Assembly: GCA_964502665.1 (NCBI GenBank)
Contig: CAZCXP010000002.1
Coordinates: forward strand, 1-56,612
DNA length: 56,612 nt
From: SOKG01 sp964502665
Lineage (GTDB): Bacteria; Chloroflexota; Dehalococcoidia; SZUA-161
Direction of reading: 5' to 3'
The notes beneath the pieces were generated by a model. That model was given only the letters and a program-made list of their open reading frames with translations, was not told the origin of the DNA and did not search any database. Shown piece after piece: positions 9,272-18,728 of the stretch (position 1 is the first letter of the stretch; the number at the start of each line of letters is the position of its first letter). The position numbers and the translations under genes are program-made.

Positions 9272-11255
9272 AGTCAACCTCCTGGCCCGGGCTCAAGTTG
9301 TGTCCCAGCTTCTTGGAAAGCTCTATCAATATCTCCTGGTCTTGAAGTACGCCCTCTTTGGGTTGAAGCGCTCGCCGGGCCTCAGAGATGCTCCCATCCA
9401 TGCTCATATACTTGCCCTCCCTCTCGGCCCAGATGGGTGATGGCAGAACCACATCGGCCATGGAGGTAACAGCCGAGTGATAACTTGCCTGCACCACCAA
9501 GGAATCGATCCCCTTGAGCCGGCCCACGAGTTCCTCGTCTCCCTGCTCATCAGCGAGAAGGAGATAGGCCCCCTTCAGCCCGTCTCTCTGTATGCCTTTG
9601 GCCGCTAACCCTAGCTCCCAGGCCCCGCGGCTGTTGGCATTGGGTTTAAGCGAGATAACCCTTAACCTCTCCCCCGACAGGTTCCCTGTCAAATCGGCCA
9701 GGTTGAGAAGGGAGGTAACAAGGCTTGGGTCGTTCCTCCTCAGCAATCCTTCTCCATAGATTATGACCCCGTGTTCCGCCGCGCCATACATCCTTGCTGC
9801 CGACTCCAGGTCTCCTATCTCGATGCCTGTAGCTCTGCTCACCTCGTCTGTCTTATTCTGGCTCAGGGATTGGACAAGCTCTGCTGGCGCCTTCCGGCGC
9901 TTGACCAGGCCCTTATCGATAAGGATTCTGGCCAGCCCATTGAAGAGAACCCCTTCGCTACCCCTCTCGGGCTTTAGCCAAAGGTCACTCCACAGAGGGA
10001 AAACATCCGCTACCGGGTCAATCACTATCAGCTTGGCTCCTCGCTGGCTTATTGCCCGCCGGATGAGGGAGCCGATAACGGGATGGGTCTTCATAGGGTC
10101 GGCGCCCGCCACCAGGATACAATCTGCTTCAAGTATTTCCTCTATGGAGCACTCGATGTCCAGTCCTCTCCCCTTGTCGTGGAACTGCTCAATACCCTCG
10201 GCAATCAGGCGATAGCCTCTTCCATCCAGGGTATCGACGCTATCGCTACCCATGGCCCCGTGCACAAACTTGTGGAACAGGGAAAGCGTTTCATCAGGAT
10301 ACCTGGTTGAGATTACACCGGCAAAACCCTCTTTTAGCCCCCTCAGCTTCTCGGCGGCTGCCTCTATCGCCTCATCGATAGTGCATTCCTTCAGCTTGCC
10401 TTGCCCATTCCGTACCAGCGGAGAGGTGAGCCTGGGGCGCTCGTCGCCGAGCAACCCAAAACGACCTTCTTTGCATAGAGGGCCCCTTGGCTCTTTTAGG
10501 GCTGGTGCTTCAATTCTCACCAGATTATTATCCCTAACGAGCACATTCAACTCACAGCCAACGCCGCAGAGAGGACAAACGGTCCTTATCTGCTGGCACT
10601 CGCTGGTCTTGCCTTTGTAAAGGCTGAGCTTAGACAAAATAGCCCCCGTAGGGCAGGCCTGCACACAGGCTCCACAGGAAACACAGGATGACTCCCCTAA
10701 CGGCTGCTCAAGATCAGCAGTTACCGCTGTCCTCCAGCCACGCTTACCGAAATCCAGGGCATGAATCGCCGCTACTTCACTGCATGCTCGAACGCACCTG
10801 CCACAGAGGACGCAGCGGTTATGATCAATCACCAGGTAATCACTCAATGAGTCAACAGGCAGGGAAGGAAAGGTATAGGGGTAGCGCACGTTGTCCATCT
10901 GATAGCGGTAGGCCAGCTTCTGTAGCTCGCAGTCTCCGCTTTGCTCGCAGAACATGCAGAAGTGATTGCGCTCGGTGAAGATAAGCTCCAATATGAGGCG
11001 GCGATATTTCTCTAACTGCTCGGTGTGGGTTCTTACCACCAGTCCATCCCTGGCAGGATAGGTGCAAGAAGGCACCGGTCTCCTCTCCCTTTCGATTTCC
11101 ACCACACACATCCGGCAGGCCCCGACATCGCTTAACCCCTCAAGATGGCAGAGGGTAGGCACATCAATGCCATTTGCCTGGCAGACCTCAAGAACGGTGT
11201 CCCCTTCTTTACCTTTAACCTGCCTGTCATTGATTGTCAGGGTAATCTCTTTCAT
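9258..11255 (-). CDS. NuoG/HoxU-like iron-sulfur subunit with molybdopterin-oxidoreductase-like domain
   Basis: 665 residues, far longer than a classic HoxU (about 240). N-terminal [2Fe-2S] domain (CRMCVVEIE), a His-Cys cluster motif (HFCMFCEQSGDCELQ), two [4Fe-4S] motifs (CVLCGRCVRACS and CVSCGACVQACPTGA), then about 440 residues resembling the Fe-S/molybdopterin domain of NuoG or formate dehydrogenases (CPLCGVGCELNV with GPLCKEGRFG). In NuoG this domain has lost molybdenum; whether it binds a cofactor here cannot be told. It wires electrons between the flavin subunit and HoxY. Only 3 bp separate it from the preceding subunit gene. Confidence 0.9.
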   Translation of the reverse strand: MKEITLTINDRQVKGKEGDTVLEVCQANGIDVPTLCHLEGLSDVGACRMCVVEIERERRPVPSCTYPARDGLVVRTHTEQLEKYRRLILELIFTERNHFCMFCEQSGDCELQKLAYRYQMDNVRYPYTFPSLPVDSLSDYLVIDHNRCVLCGRCVRACSEVAAIHALDFGKRGWRTAVTADLEQPLGESSCVSCGACVQACPTGAILSKLSLYKGKTSECQQIRTVCPLCGVGCELNVLVRDNNLVRIEAPALKEPRGPLCKEGRFGLLGDERPRLTSPLVRNGQGKLKECTIDEAIEAAAEKLRGLKEGFAGVISTRYPDETLSLFHKFVHGAMGSDSVDTLDGRGYRLIAEGIEQFHDKGRGLDIECSIEEILEADCILVAGADPMKTHPVIGSLIRRAISQRGAKLIVIDPVADVFPLWSDLWLKPERGSEGVLFNGLARILIDKGLVKRRKAPAELVQSLSQNKTDEVSRATGIEIGDLESAARMYGAAEHGVIIYGEGLLRRNDPSLVTSLLNLADLTGNLSGERLRVISLKPNANSRGAWELGLAAKGIQRDGLKGAYLLLADEQGDEELVGRLKGIDSLVVQASYHSAVTSMADVVLPSPIWAEREGKYMSMDGSISEARRALQPKEGVLQDQEILIELSKKLGHNLSPGQEVDCGQS

Positions 11256-11258
11256 TGC

Positions 11259-14200
11259 CTATCCCTCTTCAACCTCGAGGTCACATCTCAAGCACCTGCT
11301 GGCCTCATCTACAGCCTCCTCTGGGCCATAAGGCAGGGCTACTTCCTTAAACGAGACTTTTCTCTCTGTCATCGGGATCTCGGTGGTTTTGACCCTGGCT
11401 CTCTCTCGAGTCTCCTCCTCGGTCGGGGGCCGGGAAGGGATGGCAATTGGCTTGTGGCCGTTGCGCTCTACGAAAGGAGAGAACTCTTTCCCTTGAAGGT
11501 ACCTCTTGATAGAAGAGGCTGCCCTTTGGCCAGCAGCGATAGCCTGGATTACCGTTTGGGGGCCGCTAACTGCATCTCCCCCCGCGAAGATCCCGGTATG
11601 GTCGGTGGCCAACGTCCGCTGGTCAGCGACTATGGTCCCGCCTCTGCCGATCTTGATACCATTGTTCCCAACGAACGAGGTGTCAGGCCTCTGACCTATA
11701 GCTTCGATGAGCATATCGACGTCCGCCCTATACTCGGACCCCTCGATTGGGTAGGGGGTTCTCCTTCCACTTCTGTCAAACTCCCTCAGCTCCATTTGAG
11801 TGCACTCCAAGCCCGAGACCTTGCCGTTGTCGCCCAATATCCTGGTGGGCACCGTGAGGAGGTGGAAATGGACCCCTTCATCCTCTGCAGCCTCTATTTC
11901 CTCCGCAATCGCGGGCATGTCTTTCCTCTCCCGCCTGTAGAATATATGTACCTCCTCGGCCCCTTTTCTCAAAGCCACCCTGGCCGCGTCGATCGCGGAG
12001 TTGCCCCCGCCAACAACCGCCACCCTCTTTCCGACCTTCACTTCTTTTCCTAAATTAGCCTCTCTTAGAAAATCGATTGCGTCATGGACTCCCTCCAGGT
12101 CTTCGCCCGGGATATTCATCCTATCCCCCTTATGGGCACCAGTGGCGACGAATACCGCTCGATACCCATCTGCAAGCAAAGATTCGAGGTCATCAACAGA
12201 GGTGTTCAGCCTTATATCTACCCCAAGCTTTTCAACCGCTTCGATCTCCTTTTTCAGGACGTCCTTGGGCAGGCGGTACTCAGGAATGGCCACAGCCAGC
12301 ATTCCGCCGGCCACCGGTAGAGCTTCAAATACGGTGACCTGGTAGCCGTCCTGGGCCAGGTCGTAGGCGGCGCTGAGCCCCGCCGGGCCAGCCCCGATTA
12401 TGGCGACCCGCTCCTCTCTCTTCTCGCATATGGGGGGTAGATATTCAATACCCAGCTCATAGGCGTAATCAGCAACAAATCTCTTGAGAGCCCTGATCGC
12501 AATAGGCTCATCGATTTGCCCTCGGCGACATTTGGCTTCGCAGGGGTGGTGGCATACCCGACCGCAGATGGAGGGAAAGGGATTGCGCTGCTTGATCAAG
12601 CAGTAGGCTTCAACAAACTTGCCCTCCTTGATCAAGCTGACGTATCCGGGGATGTCGAGTTCCACAGGGCAGGTATGCTGACAGGGGGCCCTAAATAGCG
12701 CCTGGCATACCCCGGCAGGGCATCTCTTATCTATAATGTGAGCCTCATATTCCTCGCGGAAATGGCGAAGCGTGGTCAGGACCGGGTTGGGGGAAGTCTG
12801 CCCCAGGCCACAAAGAGATGCCGAGGCAACCATCTCCCCCAATTCTGCCAGGACGTCGATGTCCTCCATCGTTCCTTTGCCCTGGCTGATCTCGCTGAGA
12901 ATCTCGAGCATCTTGGGGATTCCAGCCCGGCAGGGCACACATTTACCGCAGGCCTCGTCTTTGGTGAAGCCGAGGAAGAACTTGGCTACATCAACCATAC
13001 AGCTATCCTCATCCATTACAACGAGCCCACCCGAGCCCATGATGGCTCCCAGTGCAGTGACAGCCTCATAGTCAACTGGGGTATTCAGATGCTCAATAGG
13101 GATAACCCCTCCAGACGGGCCCCCTATTTGAACCGCTTTGAACTTCTTGCCGTTGGGTATCCCACCACCTATATCGAACACTATCTGCCCTAGAGAGGTC
13201 CCCAGTGGAACCTCAACCAGCCCGGTGTTGTTCACCTTTCCTACCAGACACAGGGTTTTTGTGCCCTTGCTCTTCTCGGTGCCGACGGAGGCGAACCAAT
13301 CGGCCCCCTTCAGAATAATGGACGGGATATCCGACCAGGTCTCCACGTTATTGATGGTGGTCGGCTTGCCGAAAAGCCCTTTGTTTGCTGGGAAAGGGGG
13401 CCTCTGGCGCGGGTTTCCTCTCTTTCCCTCGATAGAGCCCAGAAGGGCTGTTTCCTCGCCGCAGACGAAAGCCCCAGCGCCGGGGAATATATCAATGGAA
13501 AATTCAAAGTCGGTGCCCAGGATATGCTTTCCCAGAAGACCATACTCTCGGGCCTGGGCAATAGCGTGGCTTAAGGTCTCGATGGCAAGGGGGTATTCAG
13601 CACGAACGTAGGCAAAGCCCTGGTGCACGTTACCTATGGCATAGGCTCCGATAGCCATGCCCTCAATTATCGAATGGGGGTTACCCTCCAAGACCGCCCG
13701 GTTCATATACGCACCGGGGTCTCCTTCGTCACCATTGCAGACTATGTATTTCTCCTCGCCCGGTGCACTGCGGACGAAGCCCCACTTTGTGGCTGTGGGG
13801 AAGCCAGCCCCTCCCCGCCCCCGCAACCCCGCCTTTCCGACCTCCTCGACGACATCCTCCGGGCTCATCTCCGTCAGGACCTTAGCCAGCGCTTGATAGC
13901 CATCTCTGGCAATATACTGCTCGATATTCATCGGGTCGAGGTCTTGATTACGCATCACCCTTATCTCTTGAAGCTTGAGCAGGGGGGCCTCCAGGTCCAG
14001 TGTCCATTCTTCAACTGGCTTTCCTCCCACAAGGTGCTCATCCACAATGCGGGGAATCCTATCCTCAGCAAGGTCGCAGTAGATCACCCTCCCGTTTGCA
14101 GGATGGATAACTGTGACCACAGGCTCTCGTCCGCAGAGTCCAATGCACGCTGCCTTCGACACGATGACATCCGACAGCCTGCGAGCTTGTACCTCGCGCA

Positions 14201-14351
14201 GAAAACCTTGCAGAATCCTGTTTGCGCCTGAAGAGATGCCGCAGGTTCCCAGATGAACCTTGACCTGGACCTTCTTTTCCCGCTCCAGCAGCTCGTTTCG
14301 AGCCCGGTCCCTCAAATTCAGTAGCTCGGCTACAGACGCAAGTGGTTTCAC
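11259..14351 (-). CDS. NuoF/HoxF-like NADH-binding subunit fused to a GltD/NfnB-like NAD(P)H oxidoreductase
   Basis: 1030 residues. N-terminal thioredoxin-like [2Fe-2S] domain (about 30-125), FMN/NADH domain with GRGGAGFPTATKWGFV and GDEGDPGAYMNR, and the [4Fe-4S] motif CGKCVPCRAG (about 470). At about 545 it switches from the usual bacterial ferredoxin tail to a GltD-like module: CQHTCPVELDIPGY, CGRVCHHPCEAKCRRG, the FAD motif GAGPAGLSAAYDLA, the second nucleotide motif VVGGGNSAIDAARVA and GDAVSGPQTVIQAIAAG. Such modules occur in NfnB and glutamate synthase. The fusion gives the complex two flavin/nucleotide sites, so bifurcating or transhydrogenase activity is possible. That is inference. 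Confidence 0.92.
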   Translation of the reverse strand: MKPLASVAELLNLRDRARNELLEREKKVQVKVHLGTCGISSGANRILQGFLREVQARRLSDVIVSKAACIGLCGREPVVTVIHPANGRVIYCDLAEDRIPRIVDEHLVGGKPVEEWTLDLEAPLLKLQEIRVMRNQDLDPMNIEQYIARDGYQALAKVLTEMSPEDVVEEVGKAGLRGRGGAGFPTATKWGFVRSAPGEEKYIVCNGDEGDPGAYMNRAVLEGNPHSIIEGMAIGAYAIGNVHQGFAYVRAEYPLAIETLSHAIAQAREYGLLGKHILGTDFEFSIDIFPGAGAFVCGEETALLGSIEGKRGNPRQRPPFPANKGLFGKPTTINNVETWSDIPSIILKGADWFASVGTEKSKGTKTLCLVGKVNNTGLVEVPLGTSLGQIVFDIGGGIPNGKKFKAVQIGGPSGGVIPIEHLNTPVDYEAVTALGAIMGSGGLVVMDEDSCMVDVAKFFLGFTKDEACGKCVPCRAGIPKMLEILSEISQGKGTMEDIDVLAELGEMVASASLCGLGQTSPNPVLTTLRHFREEYEAHIIDKRCPAGVCQALFRAPCQHTCPVELDIPGYVSLIKEGKFVEAYCLIKQRNPFPSICGRVCHHPCEAKCRRGQIDEPIAIRALKRFVADYAYELGIEYLPPICEKREERVAIIGAGPAGLSAAYDLAQDGYQVTVFEALPVAGGMLAVAIPEYRLPKDVLKKEIEAVEKLGVDIRLNTSVDDLESLLADGYRAVFVATGAHKGDRMNIPGEDLEGVHDAIDFLREANLGKEVKVGKRVAVVGGGNSAIDAARVALRKGAEEVHIFYRRERKDMPAIAEEIEAAEDEGVHFHLLTVPTRILGDNGKVSGLECTQMELREFDRSGRRTPYPIEGSEYRADVDMLIEAIGQRPDTSFVGNNGIKIGRGGTIVADQRTLATDHTGIFAGGDAVSGPQTVIQAIAAGQRAASSIKRYLQGKEFSPFVERNGHKPIAIPSRPPTEEETRERARVKTTEIPMTERKVSFKEVALPYGPEEAVDEASRCLRCDLEVEEG

Positions 14352-14363
14352 CTTAGCACTCTC

Positions 14364-14876
14364 CTACTGGTAGGAACTCAGGATGTCCTTTAATTCTCCA
14401 CCCTTCACTTTTCTATGCACGTCATCACCGATAGCTATTACCGGGGATAGCCCGCAGCAGCCGAGGCAGCGCACGGTTTCCAGGGAGAACCTTCCATCCG
14501 GGGTGATGCCCCCAGGCTCAAGTCCAAAGTCTTTTCTCAGAGTATCAAGGAGTCTCTGGCCTCCCTTGACATAGCAAGAGGTGCCCATGCAAACCTGGAT
14601 AACATGCTTGCCCTTGGGCACCATGGTGAAGAAGTGATAGAAGCTGACTATTCCATATACTTCGCTCAGAGGTATCTTTAAGTCCCTGGAGATGGTTTTC
14701 AGCACCGGCGTTGGCAGGTAGCCAAGCAATCCCTGTGCCTGCTGTAAAACCCTGATCAAGGCGCCGGATTGTCCGCCGGTATCATCGATCACCCTTTGAA
14801 TCTGTCCGAAAATCCTCCCCGCATACCCGACTCCGACCTCCCCCCGCGTGGGCACCTCGATGTCAGTTCCTTCCAT
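14364..14876 (-). CDS. hoxE: NuoE/HoxE-like thioredoxin-fold [2Fe-2S] subunit
   Basis: 170 residues; first gene of the operon, with GCAGGAGG before ATG 14876. The helical N-terminus (LIRVLQQAQGLLGYLP) is followed by a thioredoxin-like [2Fe-2S] domain with ligands in VCMGTSCYVKGG and VRCLGCCGLSPV. This is the usual partner of NuoF-type subunits in HndA-D, Hox and complex I enzymes. A regulatory element with AGGCAT sites lies about 160-290 bp upstream, and a stretch complementary to the ribosome site lies in the leader. Confidence 0.94.
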   Translation of the reverse strand: MEGTDIEVPTRGEVGVGYAGRIFGQIQRVIDDTGGQSGALIRVLQQAQGLLGYLPTPVLKTISRDLKIPLSEVYGIVSFYHFFTMVPKGKHVIQVCMGTSCYVKGGQRLLDTLRKDFGLEPGGITPDGRFSLETVRCLGCCGLSPVIAIGDDVHRKVKGGELKDILSSYQ

Positions 14877-15302
14877 CTACTGCCTCCTGCTTCGGGGTGC
14901 TGAACCAGCGTTCAGCCTGTTGTGATAATTTTGTCAGTGGGTTTCCCTTTTGGATAGCTGGACGTAGGAGCCAGGGTCTGAAGCTAACGCACAGAAAGTC
15001 CCTTGTGTCCCTACTATCTCTCTTGCCTCCATTGCCATATTACCACCCTGCCAGCAACACGGACTTCCGCCGTAATACCAGGTTGTACTTGGCGAAAACT
15101 CGCCTAGCGCTAGATATCAGTAAGCATAAATGCCTAGCCAGAGCTGTGGAGGACTGAGCCAATATGCCTACTCTGGGCTGCATTGGTGTCTGAGCCCAGC
15201 GAAGATGAGACTCCAGCATGATAGAGGCACGCCGTGAATGTGGTCTAACCCACTTCATGGCGTGCCCCGCAGAAGATGGTGAGTGCCGGCACAACGTGAG
15301 CA
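14877..15302 (-). other. Leader of the hox operon
   Basis: No gene is apparent besides the regulatory element at 15035-15169. On the minus strand, bases 14974-14966 read CTGGCTCCT, complementary in 8 of 9 positions to AGGAGGCAG at the ribosome site of the first gene (14888-14880). A small minus-strand frame (15038-14934) overlaps the presumed promoter and is probably not translated. Confidence 0.4.
15035..15169 (-). promoter_or_regulatory. AGGCAT-type composite regulatory element upstream of hox operon
   Basis: Read on the minus strand toward the operon: AGGCATATT (15169-15161), 27 bp, GCATTTATGC palindrome (15133-15124), 44 bp, GGTATTACGGCGGAAGTC (15079-15062), then GGTGGTAATAT (15047 to about 15037), which looks like a -10 region. 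The same order and spacing recur at 23147, 24677 and 39387. I infer an activator or repressor array feeding a promoter. Confidence 0.75.
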
Positions 15303-15728
15303 CTACTTAACCCGAACCTTTTCCTTCTCCGCCAGCTTCTCAATCGACCTAAGGGCGGTATCGATGCCCCTTCCACAAAGCTTCATCTTTATCTGCTCGC
15401 CACTGCCCCACCTCTTGTAGACCCGGCACACCTGGCAGATGCTGGTATCATCGCCTCTTGCTCCGTAATCGTCGAGCTTGCAGTAGGTCCCCTCTATCGC
15501 CCAGCAGGGTAGTGATTGATACCTGAACGCAGGGCACTCCTCTCTAATCATCTCCGGGCACTGGCACATCTCCCAGCACGGCCTCTTTCCTTCCCAGAAA
15601 CCCCCGGTCGGTTCAACCAGGATTTTCCCCTTTGCGTCTGCGATGACCCTCTCTATCTCGGCGATGTCCTCTACAGCCGTAATCCCCCTAAGGATCTCTT
15701 CCACCTGTTCGACCACTTTCGATTTCAT
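15303..15728 (-). CDS. Cys-rich small protein, two-CW-like
   Basis: 141 residues. A helical N-terminus (about 1-40; VVEQVEEILRGI) is followed by a Cys-rich block: CWEMCQCPE, ECPAF, PCWAIEGTYCK and CQVCRVYKRWG. The paired CW motifs with later Cys residues resemble the two-CW domain seen in sensory and redox proteins of anaerobes, probably binding zinc or an Fe-S cluster. It sits alone between the hox operon and the first NarL-type regulator. AGGAGGC precedes the ATG at 15728 on the minus strand. Function unknown. Confidence 0.7.
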   Translation of the reverse strand: MKSKVVEQVEEILRGITAVEDIAEIERVIADAKGKILVEPTGGFWEGKRPCWEMCQCPEMIREECPAFRYQSLPCWAIEGTYCKLDDYGARGDDTSICQVCRVYKRWGSGEQIKMKLCGRGIDTALRSIEKLAEKEKVRVK

Positions 15729-15926
15729 TGCTCCTGCCTCCTTTCCGCCATTATTTGACCGTTTCTGGCTGGTTAACCTGTAGTATATTCTTGGTCATCT
15801 CCTCCGGCCTTCTACCTTTTCTGAGTTTATTTAACAACATTGGGTGCTCGCTGACATCGGTTTTGGTGCCTATTTTGGACCTTGCATAAACGCAAGCAGC
15901 CTCACCGCCTGCTAGTTACTTATACG

Positions 15927-16007
15927 TAGGCATATCCATCTAGGCATCTGCGCCTATGAAGGCGCTACTCGCTGCAGGTTGAAGGCATCGCTGGGATAGA
16001 CTACAAT
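15927..16007 (+). promoter_or_regulatory. Promoter with AGGCAT sites for the NarL-type regulator at 16028
   Basis: TTGAAG (15979-15984) and TACAAT (16002-16007) are separated by exactly 17 bp, a good sigma-70 promoter. AGGCAT occurs at 15928, 15942 (in AGGCATCTGCGCCT) and 15983, the last overlapping the -35 box. Spacing differs from the other elements, but the same hexamer suggests autoregulation. Confidence 0.65.
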
Positions 16008-16027
16008 GGTAGCAGAGGGAGCACGCT

Positions 16028-16693
16028 ATGGATAGGATCAGGGTTATGCTTGTCGAAGATCATGTAGTAGTACGCCAGGGTACTCGCCAGCTTCTGGAAC
16101 GGGAACAAGACCTTGAAGTCATTGGCGAGACAGGCGACGGTGAGGAGGCGGTCCAGCTTGCTGCCGCACTCAAACCGGACGTGATCATCATGGACATTGC
16201 TATGCCCAAGCTCAGCGGCATCGAAGCCACCAAGCAGATAAAGGCGCTCCTGCCCTCGGTCGCAGTGCTCATCCTCACTGGCTATGACTACGACGAGTAT
16301 ATTTTCAGCTTGCTGGAAGCGGGCGCTGCCGGCTACCTGTTGAAGAGCGTGAGCGGCGACGAGCTAATCGATGCTATTCGGGCAGTCAACGCTGGCGAGC
16401 CAGTGCTTCACCCTGTAGTCATTGGCAAGTTGATGACCCGCTTCAAGCCTTCGGCTGCCAGGCCCGCGGAGGCCCGACCATTGGAGCTCCTGAGCGAACG
16501 TGAGATGGAAGTGCTCAGGCTGGCAGCCAAAGGCATGAGCAACAAGGATATAGGAGAGGCGCTTTTCATCAGTGTGCGCACTGTTCAGGCTCACCTGAGG
16601 AGCATCTTCAACAAGCTGGCGGTTGGTTCGCGCTCTGAAGCAGTATTGTATGGCCTAAGAAGGGGTTGGTTTACCCTAGAAGACCTCCCTTGA
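16028..16693 (+). CDS. NarL/LuxR-family response regulator
   Basis: 221 residues. Receiver domain (about 1-120) with acidic pocket ED at 10-11, phospho-acceptor Asp56 (IIMDIAMP), Thr in ILTGYD and the conserved Lys in LLKSV; C-terminal LuxR helix-turn-helix (about 150-215; LSEREMEVLRLAAKGMSNKDIGEALFIS, given here only to locate it, with TVQAHLRSIFNKL as recognition part). AGAGGGAG precedes the ATG. It pairs with the membrane kinase 27 bp downstream. Two close paralogues lie at 20290 and 34444. It is the best candidate here to bind the AGGCAT elements. Confidence 0.95.
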   Translation: MDRIRVMLVEDHVVVRQGTRQLLEREQDLEVIGETGDGEEAVQLAAALKPDVIIMDIAMPKLSGIEATKQIKALLPSVAVLILTGYDYDEYIFSLLEAGAAGYLLKSVSGDELIDAIRAVNAGEPVLHPVVIGKLMTRFKPSAARPAEARPLELLSEREMEVLRLAAKGMSNKDIGEALFISVRTVQAHLRSIFNKLAVGSRSEAVLYGLRRGWFTLEDLP

Positions 16694-16720
16694 GAGATGG
16701 AGCATTCTGAGGCTTAGCCA

Positions 16721-18697
16721 ATGAAAATCCCGCGAAATCGCCATTTCTGGCTGATCCTGATCATATTTGGGCTTTGCAGCCTGCTGCACTACGTTGAGCA
16801 AATAGGCATCGGCGAGACAACAGCTCCCAGCGTCCACTTTGGCCTGACTCGGCATGCTCTGGACCGCATTCTTTTTTTGCTGCCTATAATCTATTCCGGC
16901 TTCGTCTTCGGGCGAACCTGGGGGTTAGCCGCTTGCTTTGCTGCCTTTCTGGTTATGGTGCCCAGAGCCGTTTTTCTCTCGCCTGCTCCTGGAGATGCCC
17001 TTTTCGAGGTTGGGGGCGTCGTGGTGATAGGTGCACTGGCCAGCCAGTGGCTTTGGATGCGAACCAGGGAGAGAGAAAAATTCCGGGAAGCATTGGCTGA
17101 ACTGGAGTCAGCGCACCAGTTGCTGCAGCACTATGTTCGGTCTGCGCGAAACAATGAGAAGCGGCTGACCACGCTTAACGCCATCTCTACCATGCTCACC
17201 GAGTCTCTGGAGCTTGAGAACGTCCTACACAGGGCCATTCATATGGTCATGGAGCTAATGGACGTAGAGGTTGCCCTGATATTCTCCCTGGATGAGGAAG
17301 CCCAGGAACTGGAGCTTGTTGCCTATGAAGGTGTCTCTGATGAATTTGCCCGGGCTGTGGACAGGATGAAGGTCGGCGAGGGCTTCAATGGAGAAGTGGC
17401 CAGAAGTGGCCAACCTACAGTCGTCGAAGATGCCTCGCGCGACCCCAGGCTGACCAGGCCCGAGGTTAAGAAAATGCAAATCCAAAGCCAGCTCATTGTA
17501 CCCCTGACTCTCCGAGATCGAGTTAGGGGCACGCTTTGCGTGGCTATGCGCCGCCCCCGGCAATTCCATCCCGGTGAAATAGAGCTGCTCAGTGCTGTCG
17601 CTACCCAGATAGCAACTGCCATCGAAAATGCACGCCTTTACGAGAAAGAGCGTCTCACGGCACAAAGATTAGCAGCGTCGGAGAAGAACTATCGGGAGCT
17701 GTTTGAGAACGCCAATGATGCTATCTGGGTTCACGATTTGACAGGTAATATTACCATCGCCAACAGGGCAAGCGAGAAACTCACCGGATACAGCCTGGAA
17801 GAGCTGACCCAAATGAACGCAAGGGTTTTTCTGTCGGACAAGGGCCTTAATCTAGCTGGGCAGATCCGGCGCAAGTTGATGCAGAAGGAACCCGTGGCAC
17901 AACCCTACGAGCAGCACCTGATCAAGAAGGATGCGACGGAGGCGATTCTAATGGTGACCACCAGTTTGATCACAGAGGACGGAAAGCCCACGGCCTTCCA
18001 GCATATCGCCAGGGATGTCACTGAAGAGAAAAGGATGCAGGACAACCTGCGTTACTATCTGAGCCAGATCACTAAAGCTCAGGAAGAGGAACGCAAGCGT
18101 ATTGCGCGCGAGCTTCATGACGATACGAGTCAAGTTCTTCATGCTCTTTCTCGCCAGGTGGATAACTTCCTCCGCAGCAATGTGAACCTGGCACCGGACG
18201 ACGGTGCATTCCTTAAGGAGCTGCGCCAGCAATTGAATGACGCATTGGAGGGGGTACGTCGCTTCAGTCAAGCTTTGCGCCCGCCCATGCTGGATGACCT
18301 GGGTTTGCTGCCGGCAGTCCGCTGGCTGGTTGGCGAGATGGAGAAGCTCATGGAGACAGAGATTCATCTCAAAGTATCTGGTGCTGAGCGACGTTTCCCT
18401 TCGGAGGTGGAGTTAACGCTTTTCCGCGTTATTCAGGAGGCGCTCGGGAATGTATGGAGACATGCCCAGGCCTCTAAGGCCGAGGTTGCCATACAGTTTT
18501 GCGAAAACAAAATCGGGGTATCCGTCAGCGACAATGGTAAAGGGTTCGAACCTTTGGAGAAAGTGGAAAGCCTACCTCGTACAGGCAAGCTTGGCCTTGC
18601 TGGGATAGAGGAACGCATGAGGTTGCTGGGAGGCAGCCTGAAAGTGCAATCCGAGCCCGGCAAAGGCACTACTTTGATTGCCGAGGCACCAATATAG
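16721..18697 (+). CDS. Membrane GAF-PAS histidine kinase, NarX/HisKA_3 type
   Basis: 658 residues. Three to four hydrophobic helices (about 8-110) with ILFLLPIIYSGFVFGR and PRAVFLSP, then GAF (about 155-300), PAS (about 315-435), HisKA_3 dimerisation helix with phospho-acceptor His466 (IARELHDD) and a HATPase ending GSLKVQSEPGKGTT. The H-box class fits the NarL-type regulator directly upstream, so the two form a two-component pair. The N-terminal membrane domain is shared with the kinases at 20989 and 36933, arguing for duplicated sensors of related, possibly membrane or redox, signals. Confidence 0.94.
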   Translation: MKIPRNRHFWLILIIFGLCSLLHYVEQIGIGETTAPSVHFGLTRHALDRILFLLPIIYSGFVFGRTWGLAACFAAFLVMVPRAVFLSPAPGDALFEVGGVVVIGALASQWLWMRTREREKFREALAELESAHQLLQHYVRSARNNEKRLTTLNAISTMLTESLELENVLHRAIHMVMELMDVEVALIFSLDEEAQELELVAYEGVSDEFARAVDRMKVGEGFNGEVARSGQPTVVEDASRDPRLTRPEVKKMQIQSQLIVPLTLRDRVRGTLCVAMRRPRQFHPGEIELLSAVATQIATAIENARLYEKERLTAQRLAASEKNYRELFENANDAIWVHDLTGNITIANRASEKLTGYSLEELTQMNARVFLSDKGLNLAGQIRRKLMQKEPVAQPYEQHLIKKDATEAILMVTTSLITEDGKPTAFQHIARDVTEEKRMQDNLRYYLSQITKAQEEERKRIARELHDDTSQVLHALSRQVDNFLRSNVNLAPDDGAFLKELRQQLNDALEGVRRFSQALRPPMLDDLGLLPAVRWLVGEMEKLMETEIHLKVSGAERRFPSEVELTLFRVIQEALGNVWRHAQASKAEVAIQFCENKIGVSVSDNGKGFEPLEKVESLPRTGKLGLAGIEERMRLLGGSLKVQSEPGKGTTLIAEAPI

Positions 18698-18728
18698 GTG
18701 CAAAGTAGCCCCCGTCGGTAAGCCTGTT

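Noticed and set aside
11145..12053. Long plus-strand frame opposite the hydrogenase flavin subunit
   Set aside because: Antisense shadow of a well-supported gene with clear motifs.
14934..15038. 34-codon minus-strand frame as hox leader peptide
   Set aside because: Its start overlaps the presumed -10 block, so it would lie at or before the transcription start.
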